A model generated the notes under the pieces. That model searched no databases. It was not told the origin of the DNA and saw nothing but the letters and a program-made list of their open reading frames with translations. A stretch of DNA of 64,000 bases from Agromyces protaetiae (lineage in GTDB: Bacteria; Actinomycetota; Actinomycetes; Actinomycetales; Microbacteriaceae): positions 992,001 through 1,056,000 of the forward strand of contig NZ_CP133018.1 of the NCBI RefSeq assembly GCF_030866785.1, written 5' to 3'. Position 1 is the stretch's first letter. Every line of letters starts with the position of its first letter. Positions 7,002-16,431 of this stretch are shown one piece after another. The position numbers and the translations under genes are program-made.

Positions 7002-7808
7002 TCAGGCCCGGTCGCGCAGGTAGGTGAGCTGAGCGCGAACGGATGCCTCGGCGGCGCCCCGGAGCGCCGGATCCACGTCGGAGTACACGGCCGAGGTGAC
7101 CGCTTCCGCCGAGGCGTCCGGCCCGAGCTGCGCGAGCGCGGCGCGTACCTGGTCGAGCCGGTCGGCGCGATGCGCGAGATACTCGCCGCAGATCGCGGCG
7201 AGATCCGGCAGCACGGGGCCGTGGCCTGGGAGCACCGTGACCGGGCCGTGTGAACCCAGCGCGCGCAGCCGCTCGAGCGAGTCGAGGTACGGGCCGAGCG
7301 CACCGTCGGGATCGACGATGATGGTCGACCCGCGACCGAGCACCGTGTCCCCGGTGAGCACAGAGCCGTGCTCGCCGTCGGATGGCAGCCGGACGCACAT
7401 GGAGTCCGCCGTGTGGCCGGGCGTCGCGAGGATCTCCAGCTCGAGTCCGGCGGCCTCGATGCGCTCGCCATCGATCAGCGGCGTGCCGCCGCCACGGCAC
7501 AGCGCCGCGTCGATCGCGCGAACCGGGGCATCCGTCATCGCCGCGAACTCGGCCGCACCAGCCGTGTGATCGAGGTGGTGATGCGTGAGCAGGATGAGCT
7601 CGACCGGGCCGGCGTCGGCGAGACGCGTGAGATGCTCGTCGATCGCCGGACCCGGATCCACGACGATCGCGCCGCGCGCGTCCGGCGCGCGAAGCACGTA
7701 GGCATTCGTGCCGTCGAGCGTCATCGGCCCCGGATTCGGGGCGAGCAGGAGGCTCGCGAACTCCGAGACGGGCGTGAGCGGGCGCGGGTCGGAGGCGTTG
7801 GCGTCCAT
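7002..7808 (-). CDS. MBL-fold metallo-hydrolase (LACTB2-like)
   Basis: The 268-aa product has the beta-lactamase-fold metal motif LTHHHLDHTAGAAEF (HxHxDH, about 74-88) and later metal ligands in TPGHTADS (about 127-134) and LTGDTVLG (about 150-157). VLPGHGPV supplies the final histidine. The front (APNPGPMTLDGTNAYVL) and C-terminal helical region resemble LACTB2-type hydrolases, of which some are ribonucleases; glyoxalase-II-like thioesterases are the main alternative. ATG 7808 (MDANASDPRP) is taken because upstream codons are compositionally unlike the gene. It converges with the 6408 gene and diverges from the NUDIX gene at 7908. Confidence 0.85.
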   Translation of the reverse strand: MDANASDPRPLTPVSEFASLLLAPNPGPMTLDGTNAYVLRAPDARGAIVVDPGPAIDEHLTRLADAGPVELILLTHHHLDHTAGAAEFAAMTDAPVRAIDAALCRGGGTPLIDGERIEAAGLELEILATPGHTADSMCVRLPSDGEHGSVLTGDTVLGRGSTIIVDPDGALGPYLDSLERLRALGSHGPVTVLPGHGPVLPDLAAICGEYLAHRADRLDQVRAALAQLGPDASAEAVTSAVYSDVDPALRGAAEASVRAQLTYLRDRA

Positions 7809-7907
7809 GCGCGGCAGCCTAGCCGCCATCGGCGTCGACGCTCGCTCGCCGGCCACGCCGCTGGCCGGCACTCGCGGCGTGAGCGGGTCGGTCGTTAGGG
7901 TGAGGAG

Positions 7908-8603
7908 ATGGATCGTGATGGGGCGGTCGCGCCTCCGGCACTCGAGCCGGCCTATGCTGCGACGGTCGTCATGCTGCGGGACGGCGAGCGCGGGGTCGAG
8001 GTGCTGCTCGCGCAGCGGCCGGAGAGCTCACGATCGTTCGCAGGCGCGTGGGTCTTCCCGGGTGGGGTGGTCGAGACCGACGATCTCGTGGACGGGGCGT
8101 CGGGCGAGCTCACCGCGCGGCGCACCGCGGTCCGCGAGACCCGTGAGGAGATCGGGCTCGTCGTCGACCCTGAAGAGCTCGTGCCGTTCTCGCGGTGGAC
8201 GCCGCCCACGGGGTCGCCGAAGACGCTCATCACCACGTTCTTCGCGGTGCGCGTCCCAGACGGCGACCTGCGTCCCGAGCCCGACGAGGTGGCCGACCTC
8301 GCCTGGATGCGCCCGAGCGACGCCCTCGCACGACATGCCCGGGGCGGCATGACGCTCTGGCCGCCGACGTGGGTGACCCTGCACGGCCTCGACGCGGCCG
8401 TGTCGGTCGAAGCGGTGCTGGCCGCGTTCCGCACGGGGGTCGTCCGCGCGTACGTCTCACGGTTCTCGGACGACCGGCGCACCGTGGTCTGGCAGGAGGA
8501 CGGGGAGTACGCGCCCGCCGACGCCGTGATGGACGCCGCGACCGCGGCACGCCACCGGCTCGTCATGGAGCGGCTGCCCTGGGTGTACCTCAGCGACTTC
8601 TGA
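7908..8603 (+). CDS. NUDIX hydrolase, NUDT19-like (possible CoA or acyl-CoA pyrophosphatase)
   Basis: The 231-aa product has the N-terminal strand AATVVMLRDGERGVEVLLAQ and AWVFPGGVVETDD, then a stretched Nudix box ending RETREEIGLVV (about 78-88). The insertion between the conserved Gly and REUXEE is typical of NUDT19-like proteins. The alpha-helical end WPPTWVTLHGL is also typical of that group. Mammalian NUDT19 cleaves CoA; the substrate here is not established. The ribosome site gaggag abuts ATG 7908 unusually closely. Confidence 0.82.
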   Translation: MDRDGAVAPPALEPAYAATVVMLRDGERGVEVLLAQRPESSRSFAGAWVFPGGVVETDDLVDGASGELTARRTAVRETREEIGLVVDPEELVPFSRWTPPTGSPKTLITTFFAVRVPDGDLRPEPDEVADLAWMRPSDALARHARGGMTLWPPTWVTLHGLDAAVSVEAVLAAFRTGVVRAYVSRFSDDRRTVVWQEDGEYAPADAVMDAATAARHRLVMERLPWVYLSDF

Positions 8604-8652
8604 CCGCGCAACGCCCTTCTGTGGCTGGACCGCTCGTGGGTACCGTTGGCCC

Positions 8653-10122
8653 GTGGAGCTCGACTGGCTTGGCCGGCTGGACGACTGGGTGGACTGGTTG
8701 GATGCCTGGGACTACGAGATCGCCCGCGAGATCCTGCAGCGCGGCGTCGCCCTGCTCGCCGTGGTGGCGTTCTGGTCGACGCTGAACCAGTTCCGGCCGT
8801 TGCTCGGCGAGCGCGGCCTGCTGCCGGTTCCCGAGCTCCTGCGCGCCGTGCGGCGGCTGCGCGGGCCGAGCGTGTTCCGGTGGGGATACACCGATCGCGG
8901 GCTCGTCGGGGTCGCGACGGCCGGACTCGTGCTCGGGGCATCCGTCGTCGTCGGCCTGCCGCAGCTCGGCCCGCCCTGGGTGCCCATGCTGGTGTTCCTG
9001 GGGATGTGGATCCTGTACCTGTCCATCGTCGTGGTCGGGCAGACGTTCTACGGGTTCGGCTGGGAGATGCTGCTCTGCGAGGCGCTGTTCGTCGTCGCGT
9101 TCCTCGGATCGGCGGACCAGCCGCCGCCCCTGGTGATCCTCGTCGCGGTGTGGTGGCTGGTGTTCCGGCTCGAGTTCGGCGCCGGCATGATCAAGATCCG
9201 CGGCGGCCGTGAGTGGCGGGATCTGACCGCGCTCATGTACCACCACGAGACGCAGCCGATGCCCGGTCCGCTCAGCCGCCAGGCGCATCTGCTGCCGCCG
9301 TGGTTCCACCGGCTCGAGGTCGTCGGCAACCACATCGCGCAGCTCGGCGTGCCGTTCCTGCTCTTCATACCCGGGCCGGTCGGGTCCGCCGCGGCGGGTG
9401 TGATCATCGCCACGCAGCTCTGGCTCATCCTCACCGGGAACTTCGCCTGGCTGAACTGGATCACGGTGGTGCTCGCGGCCGGCGCGATCACGGACTCGGC
9501 ATGGCACTGGCTGATTCCGGCGATCCCCACCGAGCTCCGGGCGGACGCGTCATCGATCCCGCTCTGGTGGGCCGTCGTCGTGCTCGCGGTCGCGGCGCTG
9601 CTGCTCGTGCTGAGCCGGCAGCCGCTGCTGAACCTGCTCAACCGGCGTCAGCTCATGAACGCGAGCTTCAACCGGTTCATGCTCGTGAACGCGTACGGCG
9701 CATTCGGCACGGTTACGAAGCGACGGGTCGAATATGTCATCGAGGGAACGCTCGACGCGGACCCCGACGGCCCGGCGACCGAGTGGCGCGAGTACGAGTT
9801 CGCAGGCAAACCCGGCGACGTCCGCCGCATTCCGCGCCAGTGGGCGCCGTACCACCTCAGGCTCGACTGGCTCATGTGGTTCCTGCCGCTGGGCCGCATG
9901 TGGGAGCCCTGGTTCGAGCGCCTGCTGGTGCGCCTCCTCGAAGCGGATGCCCCGACGCTGCGGCTGCTCGCGACCGATCCGTTCGCGGGCGAGCCGCCGC
10001 GTTGGGTGCGCGTGCGCGCGTACCACTACCGGTTCGCGACGCACGGCGAGTACCGGGCCCAGCGGGTGCGGTGGGTGCGCACGCTCGAGGGCGAGGTCGT
10101 GCGGCCTGCGTCGCTGCGCTGA
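8653..10122 (+). CDS. Lipase maturation factor (LMF) family membrane protein
   Basis: The 489-aa polytopic protein has about seven hydrophobic segments before residue 320. It carries LMF hallmarks: GWEMLLCEALFVVAFL (about 137-152), VWWLVFRLEFGAGMIKIRGG (about 165-184), WRDLTALMYHHETQPMPGPL (about 187-206) and RRQLMNASFNRFMLVNAYGA (about 330-349). A soluble C-terminal region follows (VEYVIEGTLD, APYHLRLDWLMWFLPLG, ADPFAGEPP-like). Animal LMF1 helps fold lipases in the ER; bacterial members have no known role and are presumably in the cytoplasmic membrane. The GTG 8653 start has a weak ribosome site. Confidence 0.88.
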   Translation: MELDWLGRLDDWVDWLDAWDYEIAREILQRGVALLAVVAFWSTLNQFRPLLGERGLLPVPELLRAVRRLRGPSVFRWGYTDRGLVGVATAGLVLGASVVVGLPQLGPPWVPMLVFLGMWILYLSIVVVGQTFYGFGWEMLLCEALFVVAFLGSADQPPPLVILVAVWWLVFRLEFGAGMIKIRGGREWRDLTALMYHHETQPMPGPLSRQAHLLPPWFHRLEVVGNHIAQLGVPFLLFIPGPVGSAAAGVIIATQLWLILTGNFAWLNWITVVLAAGAITDSAWHWLIPAIPTELRADASSIPLWWAVVVLAVAALLLVLSRQPLLNLLNRRQLMNASFNRFMLVNAYGAFGTVTKRRVEYVIEGTLDADPDGPATEWREYEFAGKPGDVRRIPRQWAPYHLRLDWLMWFLPLGRMWEPWFERLLVRLLEADAPTLRLLATDPFAGEPPRWVRVRAYHYRFATHGEYRAQRVRWVRTLEGEVVRPASLR

Positions 10123-10285
10123 GCGGCACCGGCGGGGCCGGATCGCCTCGCGAGGCGGACAGTGTGAGGCTTTCGGGCCGTGAACGCAAGCCCGCGTGCC
10201 GGCGGACGCCCTTCAATAGGCTGTCAAGCACGCATGGGCCACCCTTGCGGGCCGCCGGGGGGCACCCGGAGATCCAGGAGGCACC

Positions 10286-11467
10286 GTGTCACACATCGCG
10301 ACGGAGGGGCAGCAGCCCGAGCCCCCACCCTATCGATCCGGGACCGGCCCGCAGCATCTCCGTTCCGAGCCGCGGCATTCGGGCCCGCAGCACCTCGCCG
10401 GGGAGCGGGCATCGGGCGATCTCAGGCGCATGCCCCTGGGCGCCGTACCCGCCAGTCGGATCAGCGGCATGCCCACCGGGAGTGGCAGCGAGCCGTACGC
10501 CACGCCCGTGACCGGGCTGCCGGCACCGACCCCTGCGTTCGTCGGCCGGTACGCCGTGCGCGAGCTCATCGGCTCGGGCGGCATGGCCGACGTCTACCTC
10601 GCCACCGACACCCAGCTCGGGCGCGACGTCGCCGTGAAGGTGTTCCGCGCCGAACACGACACGCCTGCCGACCGCCTGCGCCGAGAGCGCGAGATCCAAC
10701 TGCTCGGCGAGCTCAACCACCTCGGCCTCGTCGCCATCTACGACGCGGGATTCCTGCCGCCCGAACAGGCGAGCCGGCGGTTCATCGTGATGGAGCTCGT
10801 GCGCGGGCGCGCCATGTCGCACCGGCTCGGCGCCGGCGCAATGCCCGAGCGGCAGGTCGCCGACATCGGCGCGCAGGTGGCCGATGCGCTCGCCTATGTG
10901 CACGGCCGTCAGGTGGTGCACCGCGACATCAAGCCCGAGAACATCCTGCTGAGCGACGACCCTGCCTACGGCTACTCGCTCACCGTCAAGCTCGCCGACT
11001 TCGGCGTGGCCCAGTTCATGGACGGCACCCGGCTCACGGGCGACGGTTCGATCATGGGCACCGCGGCTTACATCGCGCCCGAGCAGGCGCGCGGTGCCGA
11101 GGCCGAGCCGGCCAGCGACGTGTACGCGCTCGGCCTGGTCCTGCTCGAGGCGCTGCGCGGGGAGCGCGAGTACACGGGGACGCCCATCGAGGCCGCGCTC
11201 GCCAGGCTGCACCGCGCACCGACGATCCCCGATGAGCTGTCCGACGAGTGGCGGGAGCTGCTCGAGGCGATGACCTCGGACGAGCCGTCGGCACGTCCGA
11301 CGGCGCACGATGTGGCCGCGACGCTGCGCGACCTCATCCGGTCGCGGATCACCGAGGGCCGGGGCAAGCGCTCGCGCGGAGAACGTGCCGCGCGCCGCAG
11401 GTCCGCGCGCGAGGCATCCGGCCGTCGCGGCGGGTCGTTCTGGACCTTCCGCGGACGACGGGACTAG
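10286..11467 (+). CDS. Soluble Hanks-type serine/threonine protein kinase
   Basis: The 393-aa kinase has a Pro/Ser-rich N-terminal extension of about 85 residues, with GPQHL occurring twice. The catalytic domain follows: IGSGGMADVYLA (95-106), VAVKVF with catalytic Lys118, VVHRDIKPENILL with Asp214, and LADFGVAQF with DFG at 238-240. GTAAYIAPEQARG is the activation-loop end. The C-terminus is basic (GKRSRGERAARRRSAREASG). There is no transmembrane or PASTA segment, unlike PknA/PknB types, so it is probably cytosolic. Ribosome site ccaggagg precedes GTG 10286. The next gene starts 10 nt after the stop, so an operon is likely. Confidence 0.9.
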   Translation: MSHIATEGQQPEPPPYRSGTGPQHLRSEPRHSGPQHLAGERASGDLRRMPLGAVPASRISGMPTGSGSEPYATPVTGLPAPTPAFVGRYAVRELIGSGGMADVYLATDTQLGRDVAVKVFRAEHDTPADRLRREREIQLLGELNHLGLVAIYDAGFLPPEQASRRFIVMELVRGRAMSHRLGAGAMPERQVADIGAQVADALAYVHGRQVVHRDIKPENILLSDDPAYGYSLTVKLADFGVAQFMDGTRLTGDGSIMGTAAYIAPEQARGAEAEPASDVYALGLVLLEALRGEREYTGTPIEAALARLHRAPTIPDELSDEWRELLEAMTSDEPSARPTAHDVAATLRDLIRSRITEGRGKRSRGERAARRRSAREASGRRGGSFWTFRGRRD

Positions 11468-11476
11468 CTTCGACCC

Positions 11477-12607
11477 ATGTGGACTCGTGCCAAGCGGCGA
11501 CGCCGCACTGACTCGCCGGAGCGCGCAGCCGCCGAACTGACCGCCGCCGTCGATGCGCGCGCGCCCGAGGTGAAGATCCGCGCGTTCCGTATCGGCTTCG
11601 TGGGCGCGATCGGTGTGCTCTTCGCCCTGCTGCTCGGCGGGATCGTCGGCCAGCTCGGCACCGTGATCCTCTACGTGGCGCTCGCGCTGTTCCTCGCGCT
11701 CGGCCTCGACCCGCTGGTCAGCTGGCTGCAGAAGCGCATGCCGCGCTGGCTCGCGATCCTGCTCGTCGTGATCGCGGTCGTCGGCCTCTTCGTGGGCCTG
11801 ATCGCGACCATCGTGCCGATCGTGATCGAGCAGACGCGGATCATCGTCGAAGACTGGCCGACGATCGTGGACAATGTCGAGCACTCCGACTTCGTGGTCT
11901 GGCTCAACGGCATCATCGGTGGCGACGCGATCGCGCAGGGCGTGACCGCGATCGGCGACTGGCTCGGCGACCCGAACAACTTCGGCTCGCTGACCGGCGG
12001 CATCCTCGCGGTGGGGGCGGGCATCGCCGGCGGGTTCACGGGCGCCACGATCGTGCTGATCCTCACGCTGTACTTCCTCGCATCGCTGCACTCGATGAAG
12101 CGCTACGCGACCCGGTTCGTGCCGCAGAGCTCGCGCGGCAAGTTCAGCGAGGTGTCCGAGGAGATCACGGGCTCGGTCGGGCGGTACGTCATCGGTCAGG
12201 GCTCGCTCGGGCTCATCAACGGCGTGCTCAGCTTCATCTACCTGTCGATCATCGGCGCGCCCGCGCCGATCCTGCTCGCCTTCGTCGCGTTCCTCTGCTC
12301 GCTCGTGCCGCTCATCGGTACGCTCACGGGCGCGATCATCATCTCGCTCGTCTCGTTCGCGGCGTCGCCCGAGACCGCGCTCGCCGCGGCGATCTACTAC
12401 CTCATCTACATGCAGATCGAGGCGTACGTGCTGAGCCCGCGCATCATGAACCGCGCCGTCGCGGTGCCCGGCGCGCTCGTGGTCATCGCGGCCGTCGCGG
12501 GCGGCACGCTCGGCGGCGTGCTCGGTGCGCTCGTCGCGATCCCGGTCGCCGCGTCGCTGATCACCATCGTCGAGAAGGTCGTGTTCCCGAGGCAGGACTC
12601 GATCTAG
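11477..12607 (+). CDS. AI-2E family transporter (PerM/TqsA type)
   Basis: The 376-aa product has the layout of AI-2E exporters: helix pairs at about 38-75 and 83-112, a periplasmic-like amphipathic region (IEQTRIIVEDWPTIVDNVEH), then helices from about 175. The conserved segment LGLINGVLSFIYLSIIGAPAPILLAFVAFLCSLVPLIGT includes the family LxGxPxxxLxxxLxxxxxxIP pattern. The end VLGALVAIPVAASL is also typical. Some members export autoinducer-2 and others are sodium/proton antiporters; the substrate here is unknown. It follows the kinase gene by 10 nt. Confidence 0.85.
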   Translation: MWTRAKRRRRTDSPERAAAELTAAVDARAPEVKIRAFRIGFVGAIGVLFALLLGGIVGQLGTVILYVALALFLALGLDPLVSWLQKRMPRWLAILLVVIAVVGLFVGLIATIVPIVIEQTRIIVEDWPTIVDNVEHSDFVVWLNGIIGGDAIAQGVTAIGDWLGDPNNFGSLTGGILAVGAGIAGGFTGATIVLILTLYFLASLHSMKRYATRFVPQSSRGKFSEVSEEITGSVGRYVIGQGSLGLINGVLSFIYLSIIGAPAPILLAFVAFLCSLVPLIGTLTGAIIISLVSFAASPETALAAAIYYLIYMQIEAYVLSPRIMNRAVAVPGALVVIAAVAGGTLGGVLGALVAIPVAASLITIVEKVVFPRQDSI

Positions 12608-12642
12608 CGCGGATGGGATCCGGCCAGGACCCGTTCGAAGAG

Positions 12643-12715
12643 AGCCGGCTGCGGGACTCGAACCCGCAACCACCGCTTTACAAGAGCGGTGCGCTACCAA
12701 TTGCGCCAAGCCGGC
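12643..12715 (-). tRNA. tRNA-Thr (TGT anticodon)
   Basis: Read on the minus strand, it folds with acceptor GCCGGCT/AGCCGGC, D stem GCGC/GCGC, anticodon stem CCGCT/AGCGG around loop CTTGTAA, and T arm GCGGG TTCGAGT CCCGC. Anticodon TGT reads ACA threonine codons. CCA is not encoded. Confidence 0.95.
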
Positions 12716-12889
12716 GGAGTGTCGCGACCAGTCTAGCGGCGTCGGTGGCCGGGTGATGGGAGCCGACGGATGGGGCGCTCCGCACGCCGGGCCGACGCGT
12801 GCCGCCCGGCCGCACCGACGCGCGTATGCTGTTCGAGGCTCGGCGCGGATCCCGTCTCCCGACGGGCACCGAGTCTCGAACGGGGTGCG

Positions 12890-14062
12890 ATGCGAAAGCC
12901 GGAGAGCGCGACGGCGACCGGGGCGGACGCAGCGGCGAACGCGACGTCGGATTCAGCAGCAGACGCAGCGGCGGGCGCGACGTCGGGCGCGACGCCGGGC
13001 GCGGGACGCACGGAACATCGCCATGCCGACCGCCTGCACCTGCCCGTGTGGCTCGCCGTCGCGATCGCGGTGCTGTGCGGCGCCGGAACCGCCGTGCAAT
13101 CGCGCATCAACGGCGAGCTCGCACGCGAGCTCGGAGACCCGTACACGACCGCGGCGATCTCGTTCGGCTCGGGCCTCGTCATCCTGCTCATCACGCTCGC
13201 GGTGTGGCGGCCGGGTCGTGTGGGCTTCGGCAAGCTCAGGGTTCAGTTGCGTGAGCGCAGAATTCTGTGGTGGATGCTCTTCGGCGGGCTCGCGGGCGCC
13301 TACTTCGTCACGACACAGGGCCTCTCTGCGGGCGTGCTGGGCGTCGCGGTGTTCACGGTCGCGATCGTGGCCGGACAGACGATCGGCGGGCTCGTGTTCG
13401 ACCTCATCGGGCTCGGCCCCGGCGGCAGACGCCCGGTCACCGCGACCCGCCTCACCGGCGCGCTGCTCGCACTCGCGGCGATCGGGTGGGCGGTGTCGGG
13501 CCAGCTCGCGCACGAGGTGCCGCTGCTGCTCATGCTGCTGCCCTTCGCCGCGGGTGTCGGCGCCGCGTGGCAGCAAGCGGTCAACGGCCGGGTGCGCGCC
13601 GCCGCCGACAGCGCGCTCACCTCGACCGCGTTGAACTTCATCGTCGGTACGACGGCGCTCGTGATCGTGATGTTCGTGCACGCGGGCATCGAGGGCTTCC
13701 CGGCCGAGTTCCCCACCGAGCCCTGGCTCTACCTCGGCGGCCTCATGGGCTGCCTGTTCATCGCCGGTCAGGCGATCGTCGTGCGCATCATCGGTGTCCT
13801 GGTGCTCGCGCTCGCGGGCGTCGCCGGTCAGCTCACCGCGGCGCTCGCGCTCGACCTGCTGGCGCCGACGCACGGCCGGGTCGTCGACGCCGCGACCATC
13901 GGCGGCACCGCGCTCGCGCTCATCGCGGTCGGCGTCGCGAGCATCTCGCGGCGCAGGCACCGCCACCGCGCAGCTTCGGTCGGGGAAGGTGGATCGCCCG
14001 GCGCATCCACGCAGCCCGACGCATCCGCGCAGCTCGAGACGCCGGCGCGTCCCGGCTCCTGA
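12890..14062 (+). CDS. DMT-superfamily permease of the YdcZ (DUF606) type, duplicated halves
   Basis: The 390-aa product has about ten hydrophobic helices in two similar halves. Each half carries the YdcZ pattern: AVAIAVLCGAGTAVQSRINGELARELGDPYTTA and LLPFAAGVGAAWQQAVNGRVRAAADSALTSTALN both show the QxxxNGxxxxxxxxxxxxxxxxN-type turn. LAGAYFVTTQGLSAGVLGVA and LGGLMGCLFIAGQAIVVRIIG align in the second part of each half. The N-terminal 45 residues are Ala/Thr-rich and variable. ATG 12890 (MRKPESATAT) is preferred because upstream codons overlap the tRNA-flanking region. Substrate unknown. Confidence 0.85.
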   Translation: MRKPESATATGADAAANATSDSAADAAAGATSGATPGAGRTEHRHADRLHLPVWLAVAIAVLCGAGTAVQSRINGELARELGDPYTTAAISFGSGLVILLITLAVWRPGRVGFGKLRVQLRERRILWWMLFGGLAGAYFVTTQGLSAGVLGVAVFTVAIVAGQTIGGLVFDLIGLGPGGRRPVTATRLTGALLALAAIGWAVSGQLAHEVPLLLMLLPFAAGVGAAWQQAVNGRVRAAADSALTSTALNFIVGTTALVIVMFVHAGIEGFPAEFPTEPWLYLGGLMGCLFIAGQAIVVRIIGVLVLALAGVAGQLTAALALDLLAPTHGRVVDAATIGGTALALIAVGVASISRRRHRHRAASVGEGGSPGASTQPDASAQLETPARPGS

Positions 14063-14068
14063 CCGCGT

Positions 14069-14614
14069 TCAGTCGAGCGTGGTGAGACGGTCCGCGACGG
14101 CGCGCTCGCGCGGCGGCTTCGCCTCGGGCGGGCGGCCGCCGACGTACAGCCAGCCGAGCAGGCGCTCATTCGGGGCCAGGCCGTGCATGGCGGCGACCGC
14201 CGGACGCCTCGTGTGCGGGCCTGTGCGCCACATGACGCCCCACCCCGCGTCGTCCAGGAGCAGACTCAGCAGGTGCGCGACGCCCGCGGCGACCGCCTCC
14301 TGCTCCCACTCGGGCACCTTCGGGTGCGGTGCGACCGTCGCGACGATCGCGAGCAGCAGCGGGGCGCGCAGCGGCTTGGCGGCGAGCTTCTCCGCGTGCT
14401 CGCCCTCGAGACCGGATGCCTCGGCGAGCGCCCGGCCGAGACGCGCCCGCGCATCGCCGCGCAGCGCGATCACGCGCCACGGCGTGAGCGACGCGTGATC
14501 GGCGACGCGGCCGGCGGCGTCGAGCAGCTCGCGCAGTTCGGCGTCGGCCGGCGAGGCATCCGTCACCTTGGGCGATGAGCGCCTCGCGAGCGCCGCCTCG
14601 CGGAGCGACGCCAC
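14069..14614 (-). CDS. Nitroreductase family protein (YdjA-like)
   Basis: The 181-aa product has RRSSPKVTDASPADAELRELL and VADHASLTPWRVIALRGDAR, the minimal nitroreductase FMN region. HPKVPEWEQEAVAAGVAHLLSLLLDDAGWGVMWRTGP is typical of the small YdjA-type subfamily, and LLGWLYVGGRPPEAKPPRER closes the fold. It starts 3 nt after the msrB stop on the same strand, so the pair is an operon and may join in oxidative-stress repair. That role is inferred from context only. Confidence 0.88.
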   Translation of the reverse strand: MASLREAALARRSSPKVTDASPADAELRELLDAAGRVADHASLTPWRVIALRGDARARLGRALAEASGLEGEHAEKLAAKPLRAPLLLAIVATVAPHPKVPEWEQEAVAAGVAHLLSLLLDDAGWGVMWRTGPHTRRPAVAAMHGLAPNERLLGWLYVGGRPPEAKPPRERAVADRLTTLD

Positions 14615-14617
14615 CGA

Positions 14618-15079
14618 TCAGGCCTGCGCGTCGGACGTGGCCGGCTCGGCCGGCGAGTCGTCGGTGGCGGGCGCGCTCTGATCCGCGGCGGCGAAGTTCA
14701 GGGCGATGGAGTTCATGCAGTACCGGTCGCCCGTGGGGGTGCCGAAGCCGTCGGGGAAGACATGGCCCAGGTGCGAGCCGCAGCTCGCGCACCGCACCTC
14801 GGTGCGGACCATGCCGAGCGACGTGTCCTCGATGAGCTCGACCGCCTCGGGGCGGACCGACTCGTAGAAGCTCGGCCAGCCGCAGCCCGAGTCGAACTTC
14901 GTGCCGCTCTTGAACAGCTCGGCGTTGCAGGCCGCGCACGTGTAGATGCCCGCGCGTTCCTCATCGAGGAGCTCGCCGGTCCACGGGCGCTCGGTCGCGG
15001 CTTCGCGGAGCACGGAGTACTGTTCGGCGCCGAGCTCGGCACGCCACTGGTCGTCGCTCTTCTGGACGCGGTATTCCAT
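14618..15079 (-). CDS. msrB: Peptide-methionine (R)-S-oxide reductase MsrB
   Basis: The 153-aa enzyme reduces methionine-R-sulfoxide in proteins using thioredoxin. Visible motifs are the zinc-binding pairs CAAC (about 48-51) and CASCG (about 97-101), GCGWPSFYE, SHLGHVFPDG and the catalytic segment RYCMNSIALNF with the active Cys at about 120. The last 20 residues (Ala/Ser/Glu-rich) are an unstructured extension. Spacing to the downstream nitroreductase is 3 nt. A clean aggagaacc ribosome site precedes ATG 15079. Confidence 0.95.
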   Translation of the reverse strand: MEYRVQKSDDQWRAELGAEQYSVLREAATERPWTGELLDEERAGIYTCAACNAELFKSGTKFDSGCGWPSFYESVRPEAVELIEDTSLGMVRTEVRCASCGSHLGHVFPDGFGTPTGDRYCMNSIALNFAAADQSAPATDDSPAEPATSDAQA

Positions 15080-15328
15080 GGTTCTCCTTCCGATCCGACC
15101 GGGAGGGCCGGAGCTCGCGGGCGCCGTTCAGCCTAATCCCCGCACGAGGTGCAACGCCGGTGTGTGTCATCCTGTTCCGCGCCCGGCGCGCGCGGATGCG
15201 GATGCCGGGTGGAACCGGACGCGGGCACGCGGACGCGGGCACGCCGCGCGGCTCGGCGGGTTCCCAGGCCGGCACTGCCTAGGATGTGGGCAAGCGCGGC
15301 ACCGGGCCGGGCACGACGGGAGGCGAGT

Positions 15329-15691
15329 ATGACGGGTGCGCCCGCCCCCAGGCGTCCCGGCGTAGCCGGCGTCGACCGCGGTGCCGGCACGGGCGCCGTC
15401 CAGGGCGACCCCGGTGACGCAGACGGTGAGGCAGTGCTCGACGACCGGGCCCGTCGGATCCTCGCCTTCGAGACCCGCTCGTTCGGTCACCCCGGTGCGA
15501 AGGCCGAGGCCGTCCGTGCCGAGTTCGGACTGTCCGCCGCGCGGTACTACCGGCTGCTCGCCGAGCTCATCGACGCCCCGGCGGCACTGCGATACGACCC
15601 CATGCTCGTGAAGCGCCTGCAGCGCATGCGTGACGCGCGCGCCGTCGCCCGAGACCGCCGTACCCTCAGCCTCGGCCGGGCGCTCGACTGA
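15329..15691 (+). CDS. DUF3263 family protein
   Basis: The 120-aa product has a disordered front (about 40 residues, Gly/Ala/Asp-rich) followed by the DUF3263 helical domain: ARRILAFETRSFGHPGAKAE, FGLSAARYYRLLAELIDAPA and YDPMLVKRLQRMRDARAVAR. The RYYRLL helix looks like a helix-turn-helix reader, so a small DNA-binding protein is plausible. This actinobacterial family is otherwise uncharacterised. ATG 15329 follows gggaggcgag. It lies 29 nt upstream of the LytR_C gene on the same strand, a pairing I recall from other actinobacteria. Confidence 0.85.
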   Translation: MTGAPAPRRPGVAGVDRGAGTGAVQGDPGDADGEAVLDDRARRILAFETRSFGHPGAKAEAVRAEFGLSAARYYRLLAELIDAPAALRYDPMLVKRLQRMRDARAVARDRRTLSLGRALD

Positions 15692-15720
15692 GCTCCGGCC
15701 CCGACCCACGACTGGACCCC

Positions 15721-16266
15721 ATGGCGCAGAAGTTCCCCCGCGACCGGTTCGACCGCATTCCCGACGGCATCGAGCGGATCGGCGCGCATCGCGCGCCGCG
15801 TCGCCGCGGCCAGGGCTGGATCGCGTTTGCCTGGGCCGCGCTCGCGACCGTCGTGCTGGCGACCGCGGGCATCATCGGGATCATGGTGTTCAACGACCGC
15901 CTCAACTTCGGTGACGAGCCGCAGCCGGCGGCGACCGAGGCGCCGGTCGAGACCGCACCGCCGACCGTCGCTCCTGACCTGCCGGTGACCGTGCTCAACG
16001 GCACGCAGACGAGCGGGCTCGCGGCGCGTGCCGCCGAAGCGCTCACCGCGGCAGGGGTGCCGGTGGGTACGACCGCGAACGCGAGTGAGAACGACCTCAC
16101 CGTCACCTACGTCTATTACGCCACGGCCGACCTCGAGGGCGCCGCGCGGGGCGTGGCGCAGGCGCTGCCCGAGGCGGAGGTCCGGCTCGACGCGAAGTTC
16201 GGCGAGATCGGCACGCCGTTGGTGGTCGTGCTCGGATCCGACTACGCCGCGGCGACCGGAGGCTGA
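15721..16266 (+). CDS. Membrane-anchored LytR C-terminal (LytR_C) domain protein
   Basis: The 181-aa product has a basic cytoplasmic front, one membrane helix at about 33-57 ([20 protein letters not shown]) and a Pro/Thr/Ala linker. An extracellular LytR_C domain (about 86-175) follows, with [25 protein letters not shown], the VxVLNGT..GLA pattern of the family. There is no LytR-CpsA-Psr catalytic domain. Stand-alone LytR_C proteins are common in actinobacteria and are presumed to act in cell-envelope biology, without proof. Confidence 0.85.
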   Translation: MAQKFPRDRFDRIPDGIERIGAHRAPRRRGQGWIAFAWAALATVVLATAGIIGIMVFNDRLNFGDEPQPAATEAPVETAPPTVAPDLPVTVLNGTQTSGLAARAAEALTAAGVPVGTTANASENDLTVTYVYYATADLEGAARGVAQALPEAEVRLDAKFGEIGTPLVVVLGSDYAAATGG

Positions 16267-16431
16267 CACCGGCCACGGTCTCGGCCCCCGCGGTTCCGGA
16301 AGGCGCTGTCCGAATCGTTGTCATTCTGCGACCTTTCGTAACGAAACGAGTCTTGTGCGCACACATCTCTCCCACCAATGTGGAGATTGGCTGTCCGAAC
16401 CCGTGTAGTACGCCTCGCATCACCCGGTGCA